From Arthrobacter sp. D5-1 (GTDB lineage Bacteria; Actinomycetota; Actinomycetes; Actinomycetales; Micrococcaceae): 64,000 nt of DNA. Made by a program: the position numbers and the translations under genes. Positions 45,847 through 54,439 of this stretch are shown in pieces. Position 1 is the first letter of the stretch. Every line of letters begins with the position of its first letter. The stretch lies in the NCBI RefSeq assembly GCF_017357425.1, contig NZ_CP014571.1, positions 4,154,001 to 4,218,000 on the forward strand, given 5' to 3'. The notes beneath the pieces are model-generated. The model made no database searches and had not been told where the DNA came from. It worked only from the letters and a program-made list of their open reading frames with translations.

Positions 45847-46746
45847 ATGACTCTTGCGGTGTCAGCCACGTCGGCGTGGCAGAGTGAACGGAATCGCCTC
45901 CTCGGAATCGCTTACCGAATGCTGGGCGACTTCGGGCATGCGGAGGACGTGGTTTCCGAGGTGGCGATCGACGCCGTGCAGCGGGAACGCAAATCCGAAG
46001 CGGCCAGCGTGGATTCCTGGCCGGCGTGGCTGACAACGGTGTGTGTTCGGCGCTCTGTTGATCGGGTACGGCAACTCGCCGCAGTGCGCGAGGAGTACAC
46101 CGGGCCTTGGCTGCCCGAACCAGTGGATGTGTCCAAACTTCCGGAAGAAACCATAGCCAACCGCGAACTCCTGTCCTTGACCCTGCTGCATCTGGCCGAA
46201 CAATTGGCGCCTGAGGCCAGGGCGGCGCTCGTGTTGCACCGGGCCTTCGCAATGTCCGCCCCGGAAATTGCGGACATCCTGGAAAAATCCCCTGCCGCCA
46301 TCCGCCAGATGATTTCACGGGCCGAACGTCGCCTGGAGATCGATCCTGAAGCCCCCGCTCCCCGGGCCAAGGATCGCGCGGCCTTGGAGAAGCTGGTTCG
46401 TGCCATCGAGCAGGGTGAAATCGACACGGTTGTCGCCATGCTGGATCGGGACGCCGTCCTCTGGGCCGACGGCGGCGGCAAGGTCAAGAGCGCCATGAAC
46501 CCGCTGTTCGGGGCGGCCAGGATTGCACGGTTTTTTGCGGGCATCCTCGGCAAGGCGGTGGTTTTCGATCCTGCGCAGCCGGTACGTGCTTGGGTCATCG
46601 AGGTCAACAGCGATGCGGCCTTGGCGCTCAGGCATCATGGCCGCTCCGACATCCTGGTGATCGACACCGCCCCGGATGGCAGAATCCGTGAGCTGCGTCA
46701 GGTGTCCAACCCGGACAAGCTGACACGGGTCTCGCTGGACGGGTAG
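45847..46746 (+). CDS. ECF41-group RNA polymerase sigma factor with SnoaL-like tail
   Basis: The 299-residue sigma factor has sigma region 2 (LLGIAYRMLGDFGHAEDVV), region 4 (MSAPEIADILEKSPAAIRQM) and a C-terminal NTF2/SnoaL-like domain. It shows both signature motifs of ECF41: WLPEP in the linker (residues of about 90) and DGGGK in the tail. There the tail controls activity, replacing a separate anti-sigma factor. It likely transcribes its own operon from the TGTCACA promoter. It starts 17 bp after the CMD stop; a TAGCGT box and an AAGG both precede the ATG. Confidence 0.93.
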   Translation: MTLAVSATSAWQSERNRLLGIAYRMLGDFGHAEDVVSEVAIDAVQRERKSEAASVDSWPAWLTTVCVRRSVDRVRQLAAVREEYTGPWLPEPVDVSKLPEETIANRELLSLTLLHLAEQLAPEARAALVLHRAFAMSAPEIADILEKSPAAIRQMISRAERRLEIDPEAPAPRAKDRAALEKLVRAIEQGEIDTVVAMLDRDAVLWADGGGKVKSAMNPLFGAARIARFFAGILGKAVVFDPAQPVRAWVIEVNSDAALALRHHGRSDILVIDTAPDGRIRELRQVSNPDKLTRVSLDG

Positions 46747-46751
46747 CTCAG

Positions 46752-46850
46752 GCGTTGCTTCCTGACCTTCTTTGGATTCCGTGTTGAGTGTTCTCAACCT
46801 GCTCTGGTTGAGTTCCCGCGGCCACTCCGGCAAACAGGGTCAGGACGCCA
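46752..46850. repeat. Half-preserved copy of a ~100-bp palindrome
   Basis: GCGTTGCTTCCTGACC (46752 on) matches the left arm of the complete element at 61939 in 21 of 22 bases through the TCTTT end. The right end keeps only GGTCAGGACGCC. An internal GTTGAG/CTCAAC hairpin (46783-46798) is present. It lies between the convergent sigma and membrane-protein genes and overlaps the end of the latter. Confidence 0.55.
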
Positions 46851-47295
46851 CAGCTGCCCGGCGCCGCAGGCGTGCTACCAGCGTGGCGGCGAGTAACGCC
46901 GTCGTGATTTCCAGTCCGATGACCAGCAACAACCCGGCAGAGCCGGAGGAAACAACTGTGCCGGACGTATCACCAACGTTCGACGACGGCCTGCCGCCGT
47001 GGGCGTGGCCGGCACCGCCTGCTCCGAAGAGCAGGACAGCGTGAAGTCCCACCATGGCCACAGCGGACATGGTCACTTGATGCAGGGCACCAACCCGGCT
47101 GTGCCGCCAAATGTGGACCGTGCACGGGACGCAGACCGCCGCCAACCCGATCATGAGGATGCCCAACCAGGCGTCGTGGTGTCCCGAGACGGCGAGCCAC
47201 AGGTGCACCAGGCAAGAGACAGCCGTGAGGGCCGCGCACATCCGGGGGTGCAGGACAGGCCCGGATGCCCGGACCTGTCCCGCGACGATTGCCAT
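46840..47295 (-). CDS. His-containing membrane protein downstream of the amine oxidase
   Basis: The 151-residue protein has four hydrophobic helices (about 20-37, 43-62, 75-92, 118-140) and an exposed loop with GHAHGG; SGHHDAW lies near the end of helix 1. ATG 47295 is 20 bp after the amine oxidase stop; there is no strong ribosome site. Linkage to a copper enzyme and the His clusters suggest a part in copper handling, but no known family was recognised. Confidence 0.65.
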   Translation of the reverse strand: MAIVAGQVRASGPVLHPRMCAALTAVSCLVHLWLAVSGHHDAWLGILMIGLAAVCVPCTVHIWRHSRVGALHQVTMSAVAMVGLHAVLLFGAGGAGHAHGGRPSSNVGDTSGTVVSSGSAGLLLVIGLEITTALLAATLVARLRRRAAVAS

Positions 47296-47315
47296 TATGG
47301 GTGTCCAGATGCGCT

Positions 47316-49271
47316 TTAGTGACAGTGCCCGGCGGGCTTGCCGTGTTCTTCGGCGGAAGCGGCGGCCTCGGCGTGGCAGCTCGAACCCGAGGCACTGGCC
47401 GGTACGTCCAACACCGGGCTGCGGTCGAAGAACCCTTCGGGGCGCAGTTTGAAGCCGACGGTGTCCACGGGCATGATCGGCCAGTCCTCCACGCGGGGGA
47501 AGTGCGTAAGGCCGAACGTGTGCCAGAGGACGATGTCCTGGCCGTCGATGTCGCGATCCTGGGCAACGTAGGCCGGCAAACCGGCACCGCCGGAGTGTTG
47601 GTTCACGAAGTCGCCCGTGGGGTAGCGTTCCTCGTCGGCGTAGCGGGTGACCCATACGTCCTTGGTGGCGAAGGCCGCGCGCTTCGCTATGGAGGAACCG
47701 GGGTCGGCCAGCAGCGTGGGCTGGTTCTCGGCGTGGAGTTTGTAGCCGACGGGTTCGCCGAGGCGGTTCTTCGATTCCGGGTTGGAAATGATCCAGGTGC
47801 GGCCCGCGCGTGCGTCTGCTTCGCGGACGGCCTCGGACTCTTTGGTGAGGACGGTGCGTTTGCGGGAGAACGCATTGCCGCGCTCATTCCCTTCGCCCAT
47901 GGCTTGGCGGACCACATCTTCTTCCTCCACACGGTTGGTGAAGCCATCAATGGCCATGTCCAAGCGGGCGCTGAAGAGGTGCTGGTGGAAAGGGGCACCT
48001 AGGCCGGGAGCGAGCTGGGAGATGTTGTCCGAACCGCCCTCCGGGAAGGCGCTGGTAAACACGACGCCGGTGGCCTTGGCTTCGAATTCGATGGTGCCGT
48101 CCAGGTAGAGGTACCAGTAGAAGCCGTAATCGTAGTTGCCGATGGTGGTGAAGAAGGAGATCACCAAGCGGCGGTTGCGGCGGGTGTAGTTGATGCCGGA
48201 CCAGAGGTCGGAGTGCTTGGAGAGGATGCCCCAGTCTTCCTCGTGCATGCAGATGGCGTTGCGGATTTCCCGGGGGTTGCCGAAAGCGTCGCTGATGACC
48301 GGGCTCAAGTAGGTGATGTCACCCAGGCAATCGCAACCGAGTTCCAGGGAGTTGGCGTACTGGCCCACCAGGTACTCGCCGGTGTCGAAGTAGTTCTGCC
48401 AGGACCGGATGGGAGAGGGATCGCCGTAGGGAACCACCATCTCAGCGATCGAGGCACGGTTGATGATGGGGCGCTTCTTGTCGCCATCCTTGAACGACAG
48501 GTTGTGGAGGACAACTCCTTCCCGGACATCGAAGCCGACGTCCACGCTCCACTTCTCCCACTCCACGTGATTCCCATCCGTGACCGTGAAGCTCGGACCC
48601 TCAGGCTGGGTGATGCTGATGGGCTTCTGCGTGGTGCGAAGCGGGCCCGTCAGTTCGGGATCCGTGTAATTCCCGTGCTCCGCGGGGATGGGCATCACCC
48701 CAAGATCGATGACCTGGGTGACTTCCTTGTTGACCACATCCACGTAAGCCACCAGGCCGTCCACGGGGTGGGCCCAGGCGCTGTCCTCCGGGAAGTCCTG
48801 CACAAACGCAAGACCGCGGAGGATGCGGCGGCCTTTCTCTTCGGCGTACTCAAAGACGCCCGCGGACAGCGGAGCCACGCGGACCTTTTCAACGTCCAGG
48901 TCCCGGGCTGCCAGCGCGGTCAGCCAGCGCTCATCAGTAGCGAGGAGCGTCTCGACAACCTCGAATTCTTCTTCGAGCACGGGCAGTTCGCCGGAAACCT
49001 TGGTGTCCAGTTCCTTGGCGGACACCAGCTCGCCGCGGGTCACCGAAACAAGGACGTCCGTGGGAGCTCCGCCCGAGATGTCGTGGATGAAGACGCGGAA
49101 TCGGCGGTCCTCCTCACTGGCACCGCGGGAAGGGTCCACCAGCCCAAGGTAGGCGATCCGGTGTCCGTCACCAAGGAGGCCGGCGGCTTGGAGAATCCCC
49201 TGCACTTGGGAGATTTCGGCCCCTGTTGCCAGGCCGTACTGGTTTACTGTCTCAGTTGCTGTGGGCGTCAT
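47316..49271 (-). CDS. tynA: Copper amine oxidase, phenylethylamine oxidase type
   Basis: The 651-residue enzyme is very close, as recalled, to Arthrobacter globiformis phenylethylamine oxidase. The TPQ-forming Tyr380 lies in GNYDYG, the catalytic base Asp296 in YFDTGEYL, and the copper His ligands in HQHLF (429, 431) and WHTFGLTHF (590). It oxidises primary amines to aldehyde, ammonia and H2O2. The C terminus is extended and rich in Cys and His ([20 protein letters not shown]). It is divergent from a TetR gene; an aldehyde dehydrogenase lies 1.5 kb away. Confidence 0.96.
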   Translation of the reverse strand: MTPTATETVNQYGLATGAEISQVQGILQAAGLLGDGHRIAYLGLVDPSRGASEEDRRFRVFIHDISGGAPTDVLVSVTRGELVSAKELDTKVSGELPVLEEEFEVVETLLATDERWLTALAARDLDVEKVRVAPLSAGVFEYAEEKGRRILRGLAFVQDFPEDSAWAHPVDGLVAYVDVVNKEVTQVIDLGVMPIPAEHGNYTDPELTGPLRTTQKPISITQPEGPSFTVTDGNHVEWEKWSVDVGFDVREGVVLHNLSFKDGDKKRPIINRASIAEMVVPYGDPSPIRSWQNYFDTGEYLVGQYANSLELGCDCLGDITYLSPVISDAFGNPREIRNAICMHEEDWGILSKHSDLWSGINYTRRNRRLVISFFTTIGNYDYGFYWYLYLDGTIEFEAKATGVVFTSAFPEGGSDNISQLAPGLGAPFHQHLFSARLDMAIDGFTNRVEEEDVVRQAMGEGNERGNAFSRKRTVLTKESEAVREADARAGRTWIISNPESKNRLGEPVGYKLHAENQPTLLADPGSSIAKRAAFATKDVWVTRYADEERYPTGDFVNQHSGGAGLPAYVAQDRDIDGQDIVLWHTFGLTHFPRVEDWPIMPVDTVGFKLRPEGFFDRSPVLDVPASASGSSCHAEAAASAEEHGKPAGHCH

Positions 49272-49310
49272 GGCTGCCTAGTGTTCCGGGACCTATGATG
49301 GGTCAGGATT

Positions 49311-49334
49311 TATTTTCTATAGGTGTAGAGAATA
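49311..49334. promoter_or_regulatory. Candidate TetR operator for the amine oxidase region
   Basis: TATTTTCTA and TAGAGAATA (8 of 9 complementary) flank 6 bp in the AT-rich divergent gap. GATGGGTCA occurs on either side (49297 and 49347), 50 bp apart, which could be a second factor's site. Confidence 0.6.
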
Positions 49335-49397
49335 ACCAAAACGTAAGATGGGTCACAAGACCTTTCTGCCAAATATTTTTTTCCGGGAGCCCACTCA

Positions 49398-49988
49398 GTG
49401 CCAAAGATTGTGGACCACGATCAACGACGCCTCGAACTGGTTGACGCAACGTGGCGGATCATCGCAAGGCTCGGCATGGAAGGTGCCACCATGCGGGAGA
49501 TTGCCGAGGAAGCAGGCTTCGCCAACGGCGCCCTCAAGCCCTACTTCCCCACCAAGGACCTGCTGCTGACATCCGCTTTCGGCCACGTCTTCAACCGCAC
49601 CAACCAGCGCATCGCCACCATGACCGAGGGGCTGTCAGGCGTCGCTGCGCTTCGCGCGTTCTGCGCTGAAGTCCTGCCCCTGGATGAGGAACGCGTCAAC
49701 GAGGCCCGGATTGTGATTCCGTTCTGGCAGAAGGCGCTCAACGACGCTGACATGGCTGCGCTCCACAGCGAGTCCATGAGCCAGTGGCACACCACCATCA
49801 CCGCGCACACCGCAGCAGCCCGCGCGGCCGGTGAGATCAAAGCCCCCATCGGGGACGCCGCCGTCGCTGACCACTTGCTGAACATGATGCTGGGGGCGCA
49901 GATTGTTGTGGCGTTGTCCCCCGCTGAACATTTCTCGCAGGATCTTGCGGGGCAGCTGGATAACTACCTCGCGCTGCTTGCCAGCTAG
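49398..49988 (+). CDS. TetR-family (BetI-like) regulator
   Basis: The 196-residue protein has a TetR helix-turn-helix (about 8-55; ATMREIAEEAGFANGALKPYFPTKD) and a BetI-like helical C terminus. The start is GTG 49398 after GGGAG. It is divergent from tynA with a palindrome between, so it likely represses amine oxidase expression until amine or aldehyde is present. Its stop overlaps the convergent LysE gene by 4 bp (CTAG). Confidence 0.88.
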   Translation: MPKIVDHDQRRLELVDATWRIIARLGMEGATMREIAEEAGFANGALKPYFPTKDLLLTSAFGHVFNRTNQRIATMTEGLSGVAALRAFCAEVLPLDEERVNEARIVIPFWQKALNDADMAALHSESMSQWHTTITAHTAAARAAGEIKAPIGDAAVADHLLNMMLGAQIVVALSPAEHFSQDLAGQLDNYLALLAS

Positions 49989-50626
49989 CTGGTGGCGCCC
50001 GAGGCCACCACGCCGACGCCAAGACCGGCAATCACACCGCTGCTGACACGTTCGACGACGGTGCTCACCTTGGGTCGTTTGAGCCACCGCATCGCCTTGA
50101 ATGCGACGACGGCGATCATCGAGAGGTACGCGAAGGCGATCACTGCAACGACGACGCCCAGAATGAGCGAGGTACCCATGGTGTCGCCGCCGTGCGGGAT
50201 GAACTGCGGGACAACGGCCAGGTAGAACAAGCCAACCTTGGGGTTGAGCAGCGTAGACAGTGCCCCTGCCCCCAGCGCGGAAAGCCTGCTGTACGGGAGG
50301 GCCGCCTCCGGTGCAGAACCGTCGGCACCTGCTTTTGCCGCTTTCCGGGATTTGATGAATGATGAGACGCCCAAATACAGCAAGTACAGGCCGCCGGCGA
50401 TCTTGACCCAACGGAACAATTCCGCGGACTGCTCCAGGATGGCGGCCAGACCGACGCCCACCAACGCAGCCCAGGCAATCGCACCAACGGCAGACCCGGC
50501 AGCCGCAGCGATACCAGCGCTGGGCCGGTTCAGCGCGATCCGCAGCACGAGGAATGTGTCCGGACCGGGAGTGACGGACAGGACGAGGCAGAGACCGGCG
50601 AAGGCCGCAAGGGAAGCAAGAGTCAC
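49985..50626 (-). CDS. LysE/RhtB-family exporter
   Basis: The 213-residue membrane protein has six helices and the family motif SVTPGPDTFLVLR near residue 20, plus STLLNPKVGLFYLAVVPQF in the middle. It exports amino acids or related compounds. I choose GTG 50626 for a standard-length N terminus; longer in-frame readings to 50788 add no membrane segment. It is divergent from the aldehyde dehydrogenase gene. Confidence 0.88.
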   Translation of the reverse strand: MTLASLAAFAGLCLVLSVTPGPDTFLVLRIALNRPSAGIAAAAGSAVGAIAWAALVGVGLAAILEQSAELFRWVKIAGGLYLLYLGVSSFIKSRKAAKAGADGSAPEAALPYSRLSALGAGALSTLLNPKVGLFYLAVVPQFIPHGGDTMGTSLILGVVVAVIAFAYLSMIAVVAFKAMRWLKRPKVSTVVERVSSGVIAGLGVGVVASGATS

Positions 50627-50787
50627 AAGCTCGATTATCGGGCACGGCGGCACGCACGGAAAGCGTTCGCTTCCCGTCAAAGGCTGTTCGTGCATAGACA
50701 AGGCCCAACTGCGTGACGCCGACCACACTGGAAACACCGGCGCGCGCCTCACCGGCCGCCAAGACTTACTACCCGAGCGGAGTACCA

Positions 50788-52200
50788 ATGGAGACTTACG
50801 ACGCCCTGCTGGCCTCGATCACCCCGGCCAACGGCCAGAACAGCCGCACCATCCTTGACCCTGCTACGGGTGAAGCCGTTGGCGAAGCCCCCGTGCACAC
50901 CGTCCAGGATCTTGAAGCAGCCATCACCGCCGCCACGGCAGCGCAACCTGCCTGGGCTGCCCTGGGCCACGACGCCAGGTCAGCTGCGCTCATGAAAGCA
51001 GCCGACGCCGTCGAACGCTCCGCGGAAGAACTCGCCCAACTGCTCTCCCGCGAGCAAGGCAAGCCGCTGAACGGTCCGAACGCCCGCTTCGAAGTCGGCG
51101 CCTGCGCCGCCTGGCTCCGCGCCACCGCCGCTACCCCGCTCGACCCTGAAACAGTGGTGGACGACGGCGAAACCCGCGCCGAACTGCATTACCGGCCCAT
51201 CGGCGTCGTGGGTGCCATTGGCCCATGGAACTGGCCCATGATGATCACCGTCTGGCAGATCGCACCGGCCCTGCGCATGGGCAACGCCGTGGTGGTCAAA
51301 CCGTCCGAATACACCCCGCTGTCCGTGCTGGCACTGGCCTCGATCATCAACGAGGAGCTGCCCGAGGGCCTGCTGTCCGTGGTCTCCGGTGGCCGCGACG
51401 TCGGTGAAGCGCTGGCCTCGCACGACGCGATCGGCAAGGTCATGTTCACCGGCTCCACCGCCACGGGCAAGGCGATCATTCGATCGTCGGCCGACACGGT
51501 CAAGAGGCTCACGCTGGAACTCGGTGGCAACGACGCCGGCATCGTCCTTCCGGACTCCGACCCCAAGGCGATTGCTGAGGGCCTGTTCTGGGGTGCGTTC
51601 ATCAACACCGGCCAAACCTGCGCGGCCCTGAAGCGCCTGTACGTCCACGAGTCGCAGTACGAGGCCGTGTGCTCCGAACTTGTCGCCGTGGCTCAGGCCA
51701 TGCCCATGGGTAACGGCCTGGATGAGAACAACGTTCTGGGCCCACTGCAGAACCGGCAGCAATACGACATCGTGTCCCGCTTGGTGGAAGCCGCTCGCGA
51801 TTCCGGTGCCCGGGTGCTGATCGGCGGCAACCCCGACGCCGACCAGCCGGGCAACTTCTACCCGACCACTCTCGTGGCGGACATCGACAACGACAACCCG
51901 CTCGTCGCCGAGGAACAGTTCGGTCCGGCACTGCCGATCATCAAATACAACACCGTTGATGAGGCAGTCGCCAAGGCGAACGCGCTCGACGTCGGACTCG
52001 GCGCCTCGGTCTGGTCCTCAGACTTGGGTGCCGCGCGCGAAGTAGCATCCCGCATCCAGGCCGGCACCGTGTGGATCAACAAGCACGGAGCCGTGGATCC
52101 CCGCGTCCCGTTCGGCGGTGCGAAGCAGTCCGGCTACGGCTTGGAGTTCGGAGCCGAGGGCCTAAAGGCACTGGGGGTCCCGCAGGTCATCAACGGCTAA
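50788..52200 (+). CDS. NAD(P)-dependent aldehyde dehydrogenase
   Basis: The 470-residue enzyme has the ALDH motifs LELGGND (general base Glu244) and GQTCAALKR (nucleophile Cys278), and GPWNWPM in the Rossmann part. ATG 50788 is preceded by GGAG. It probably oxidises the aldehyde made by the amine oxidase (phenylacetaldehyde to phenylacetate); the pairing is from location only. A 66-bp palindrome follows 15 bp after the stop. Confidence 0.93.
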   Translation: METYDALLASITPANGQNSRTILDPATGEAVGEAPVHTVQDLEAAITAATAAQPAWAALGHDARSAALMKAADAVERSAEELAQLLSREQGKPLNGPNARFEVGACAAWLRATAATPLDPETVVDDGETRAELHYRPIGVVGAIGPWNWPMMITVWQIAPALRMGNAVVVKPSEYTPLSVLALASIINEELPEGLLSVVSGGRDVGEALASHDAIGKVMFTGSTATGKAIIRSSADTVKRLTLELGGNDAGIVLPDSDPKAIAEGLFWGAFINTGQTCAALKRLYVHESQYEAVCSELVAVAQAMPMGNGLDENNVLGPLQNRQQYDIVSRLVEAARDSGARVLIGGNPDADQPGNFYPTTLVADIDNDNPLVAEEQFGPALPIIKYNTVDEAVAKANALDVGLGASVWSSDLGAAREVASRIQAGTVWINKHGAVDPRVPFGGAKQSGYGLEFGAEGLKALGVPQVING

Positions 52201-52215
52201 CCCCCGCTGCGCTTA

Positions 52216-52281
52216 CCCAAGTAGGTGACAGATAACGTCGCAATGAGCCCTCATAGTGACGTTATCTGTCACCTACTTTTG
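52216..52281. repeat. 66-bp dispersed palindrome, copy C
   Basis: The copy runs from CCCAAGTAGGTGACAGATAA to CTGTCACCTACTTTTG. GTAGGTGACAGATAACGTC pairs perfectly over 19 bp with the right arm. It begins 15 bp after the aldehyde dehydrogenase stop and also contains the TGA stop of the small convergent gene at 52269. Confidence 0.9.
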
Positions 52282-52493
52282 CTTTCCCAGTGCTCCGCGC
52301 TGGCCAGAAGGCTCAACCCATGGGACGCGAGCTGCCACGGCTCTGATGCCAGCACGTTCTGTCCCGGTGGTCCTGCCAGCAGGATGGCCCAAAAGAGCGT
52401 GAACAGGCCGATCGTCGTGCCCGCAAACCTTGCAACCCGCTGTTCGTTGACAGTGTTTGTTGCGCTACTTCTGAACGCTGTCGCAGTCGTCAT
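52269..52493 (-). CDS. Small single-pass membrane protein (putative)
   Basis: The 74-residue protein has one helix (FAGTTIGLFTLFWAILLAG, about 23-41), and its last codons (SKSR) and stop lie within palindrome copy C. ATG 52493 follows GGGGGCGG. It is divergent from pheA. No family is recognised; a chance reading frame remains possible. Confidence 0.5.
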   Translation of the reverse strand: MTTATAFRSSATNTVNEQRVARFAGTTIGLFTLFWAILLAGPPGQNVLASEPWQLASHGLSLLASAEHWESKSR

Positions 52494-52594
52494 CGGCCGC
52501 CCCCAATCCTTGTTGCGAACCTAGGGTCGGTGGCACCCACTTGTCCAGTCACAGGGTGGACGCGGTTGGGAGGCCGGGCGCTCAGCATGTAACC

Positions 52595-53461
52595 ATGAGC
52601 ATCATGGCCCAGAAGATTGCGTACCAAGGCGAGCCCGGAGCTAATTCGGATCTCGCGTGCAAGGAAATGTTCCCTGAACTCGAGAGCGTGCCTTGCGCCA
52701 GTTTTGAGGACGCCTTCGAGCTGGTGTCCACCGGGGAAGTCGATCTGGCCATGATTCCCATTGAGAACTCCATCGCCGGGCGCGTGGCCGATATCCATGT
52801 CCTGCTCCCGCAGTCCAAGCTGCAGATCGTTGGCGAGTACTTCCTGCCGATCCGCTTCGACCTTTTGGGCATTCCGGGCAGCACCATCGAGGGAGCTACC
52901 GAAGTTCACAGCCACATCCACGCTCTGGGGCAGTGCCGCAGGATCATCCGGGAAGCGGGCCTGAAGCCCGTCATCGCCGGCGATACTGCAGGATCAGCCC
53001 GTGAGGTCCGGGACTGGAATGATCCCCGCAAGCTGTCCCTGGCTCCGCCTCTCGCCGCTGGCCTGTACGGTCTCGAAGTCCTGGCTTCCGGCGTCGAGGA
53101 CGATCCCACCAACACCACCCGCTTTGTTGTCCTGGCCCGGGAACGCGAGCTCCCTACCAAGGAAGAGCTGCCCGGCCCTGCGATCACCAGTTTCGTCTTC
53201 CGGGTCCGCAACGTTCCCTCGGCCCTGTACAAAGCACTTGGTGGCTTTGCGACCAATGGCCTCAACATGACACGGCTGGAAAGCTACATGGTGGGCGACG
53301 AGTTCGCTGCCACCATGTTCCTCTCCGACGTCGAAGGCCACCCCGAAGACGCCCGTCTCCGCCGGGCCTTGGAAGAACTGGAGTTCTTCACTACCGAGGT
53401 CCGCGTTCTGGGTGTTTACGCCGCGGACGGTTACCGGGAACGGAACACCGTCACCGTCTGA
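52595..53461 (+). CDS. pheA: Prephenate dehydratase PheA
   Basis: The 288-residue enzyme has the prephenate dehydratase domain (about 5-190; NSIAGRVADIHVLL; the TxRF motif in NTTRFVVLA) and a C-terminal ACT domain (about 205-280) that senses phenylalanine. It converts prephenate to phenylpyruvate. There is no chorismate mutase domain, as is usual in actinobacteria. ATG 52595 or 52604 may be the start. It is next to the phenylethylamine module but probably independent. Confidence 0.94.
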   Translation: MSIMAQKIAYQGEPGANSDLACKEMFPELESVPCASFEDAFELVSTGEVDLAMIPIENSIAGRVADIHVLLPQSKLQIVGEYFLPIRFDLLGIPGSTIEGATEVHSHIHALGQCRRIIREAGLKPVIAGDTAGSAREVRDWNDPRKLSLAPPLAAGLYGLEVLASGVEDDPTNTTRFVVLARERELPTKEELPGPAITSFVFRVRNVPSALYKALGGFATNGLNMTRLESYMVGDEFAATMFLSDVEGHPEDARLRRALEELEFFTTEVRVLGVYAADGYRERNTVTV

Positions 53462-53491
53462 TCTACCCTTGATACCGGGGGAAATGCTGAC

Positions 53492-54307
53492 GTGAAGAAG
53501 AAGTCAAAACAGTGGGATCCACGGATCCTCTACGGCGGAATGATCGCGGTCATTTTGGCCACCTTTGTGTGGATGGCCCACAGCACCTTGCTTGGGGCAT
53601 CCTTGTTCTTCGCCCCAGGGGCGACTTACACCTTTCTCCTCTTTCGGGTACTGCCCCAGTCATCGCGCGCTTCCATGCTGATGCTCTGTGCATTGCCCTT
53701 GGCATCCTATTCAGCGCTTTCGTTTGAAGACGGTCTAGGGATTCCTGCCGCCGCATCGTGGTTCTTGGGTGTCATCGCCGGGGGAATTGCAAGTGGATAC
53801 CCGTGGTCAGGAAGAAGGAGTCCGGCGGGGAAGAAACCCAGTGGAAGCATCGAAGCCGGCAAGGAATCCGTTGGAGGCCGGCGTCAGGCGCTAATTAATG
53901 GATCCTGCGCGGCCGTCTTGATGGGGGCCGGCCTTGCCCACTTCATCTTCCAGAGCCCGACGGCGGCAGTCGGCGCCGTTTTGGCAGGCGCCTTGATCTG
54001 CGGCTGGGCGTTGTTCCGGTTTCCACCATCGGCCGCTACCAGGAACGCACTCCTTTTGATCATCCCGGTGGAGTTCTTTTTGCTGGCATTCCTGGGAAGT
54101 AATACCAGCCAGATGGCTCTTCCGTTCGTGTGGACGTACGGTGCCCTGGCTGGTGTCCTCTTGGGAGGGAATTATTGGAGCGGCCCGCTTCGGGGCGCAC
54201 CCCGGCCACCATTCAGCAGCCAGGAGAAACGGCGTCGTAAGCGCAAAAAGGTACGCCGGTCGCGGGACAAACAGAAACAGAACAAGGTGCCCGCGGGGCG
54301 CCGTTGA
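53492..54307 (+). CDS. Multi-pass membrane protein of unknown function
   Basis: The 271-residue protein has about seven hydrophobic helices and a strongly basic C-terminal tail (QEKRRRKRKKVRRSRDKQKQ). The start is GTG 53492. It lies 30 bp after pheA and may be co-transcribed. No known domain is recognised. The basic tail may bind nucleic acid or lipid head groups; this is a guess. Confidence 0.7.
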   Translation: MKKKSKQWDPRILYGGMIAVILATFVWMAHSTLLGASLFFAPGATYTFLLFRVLPQSSRASMLMLCALPLASYSALSFEDGLGIPAAASWFLGVIAGGIASGYPWSGRRSPAGKKPSGSIEAGKESVGGRRQALINGSCAAVLMGAGLAHFIFQSPTAAVGAVLAGALICGWALFRFPPSAATRNALLLIIPVEFFLLAFLGSNTSQMALPFVWTYGALAGVLLGGNYWSGPLRGAPRPPFSSQEKRRRKRKKVRRSRDKQKQNKVPAGRR

Positions 54308-54361
54308 CCATCAGGCCACCTTTTTTTGCCATCGTCGGGCGGCGGGAACCGTATTGCTCGC

Positions 54362-54436
54362 ATGAGCACCGAACCCGCCGCCGGACAATGGCGCGACACC
54401 CTGCTGCTGGAGCGCCGCTCGCCGGTGGACGGCTAA
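54362..54436 (+). CDS. Possible 24-codon small gene or truncated 5' end
   Basis: A short frame starts ATG 54362 and encodes MSTEPAAGQWRDTLLLERRS followed by four residues, with TATTGC just upstream. It lies in the 132-bp gap between two convergent genes and ends 4 bp before the MMPL stop. It may be a remnant of a gene 5' end; nothing recognised. Confidence 0.25.
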   Translation: MSTEPAAGQWRDTLLLERRSPVDG

Positions 54437-54439
54437 CAC

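Noticed and set aside
49635..50762. 375-codon leftward frame over the TetR and LysE genes
   Set aside because: It lies across two genes with clear family motifs in other frames and has an Arg/Gly-rich shadow composition.
52225..52524. Rightward frame starting inside palindrome copy C
   Set aside because: Its start is within a repeat with no ribosome site, and it is opposite the more plausible small membrane protein.
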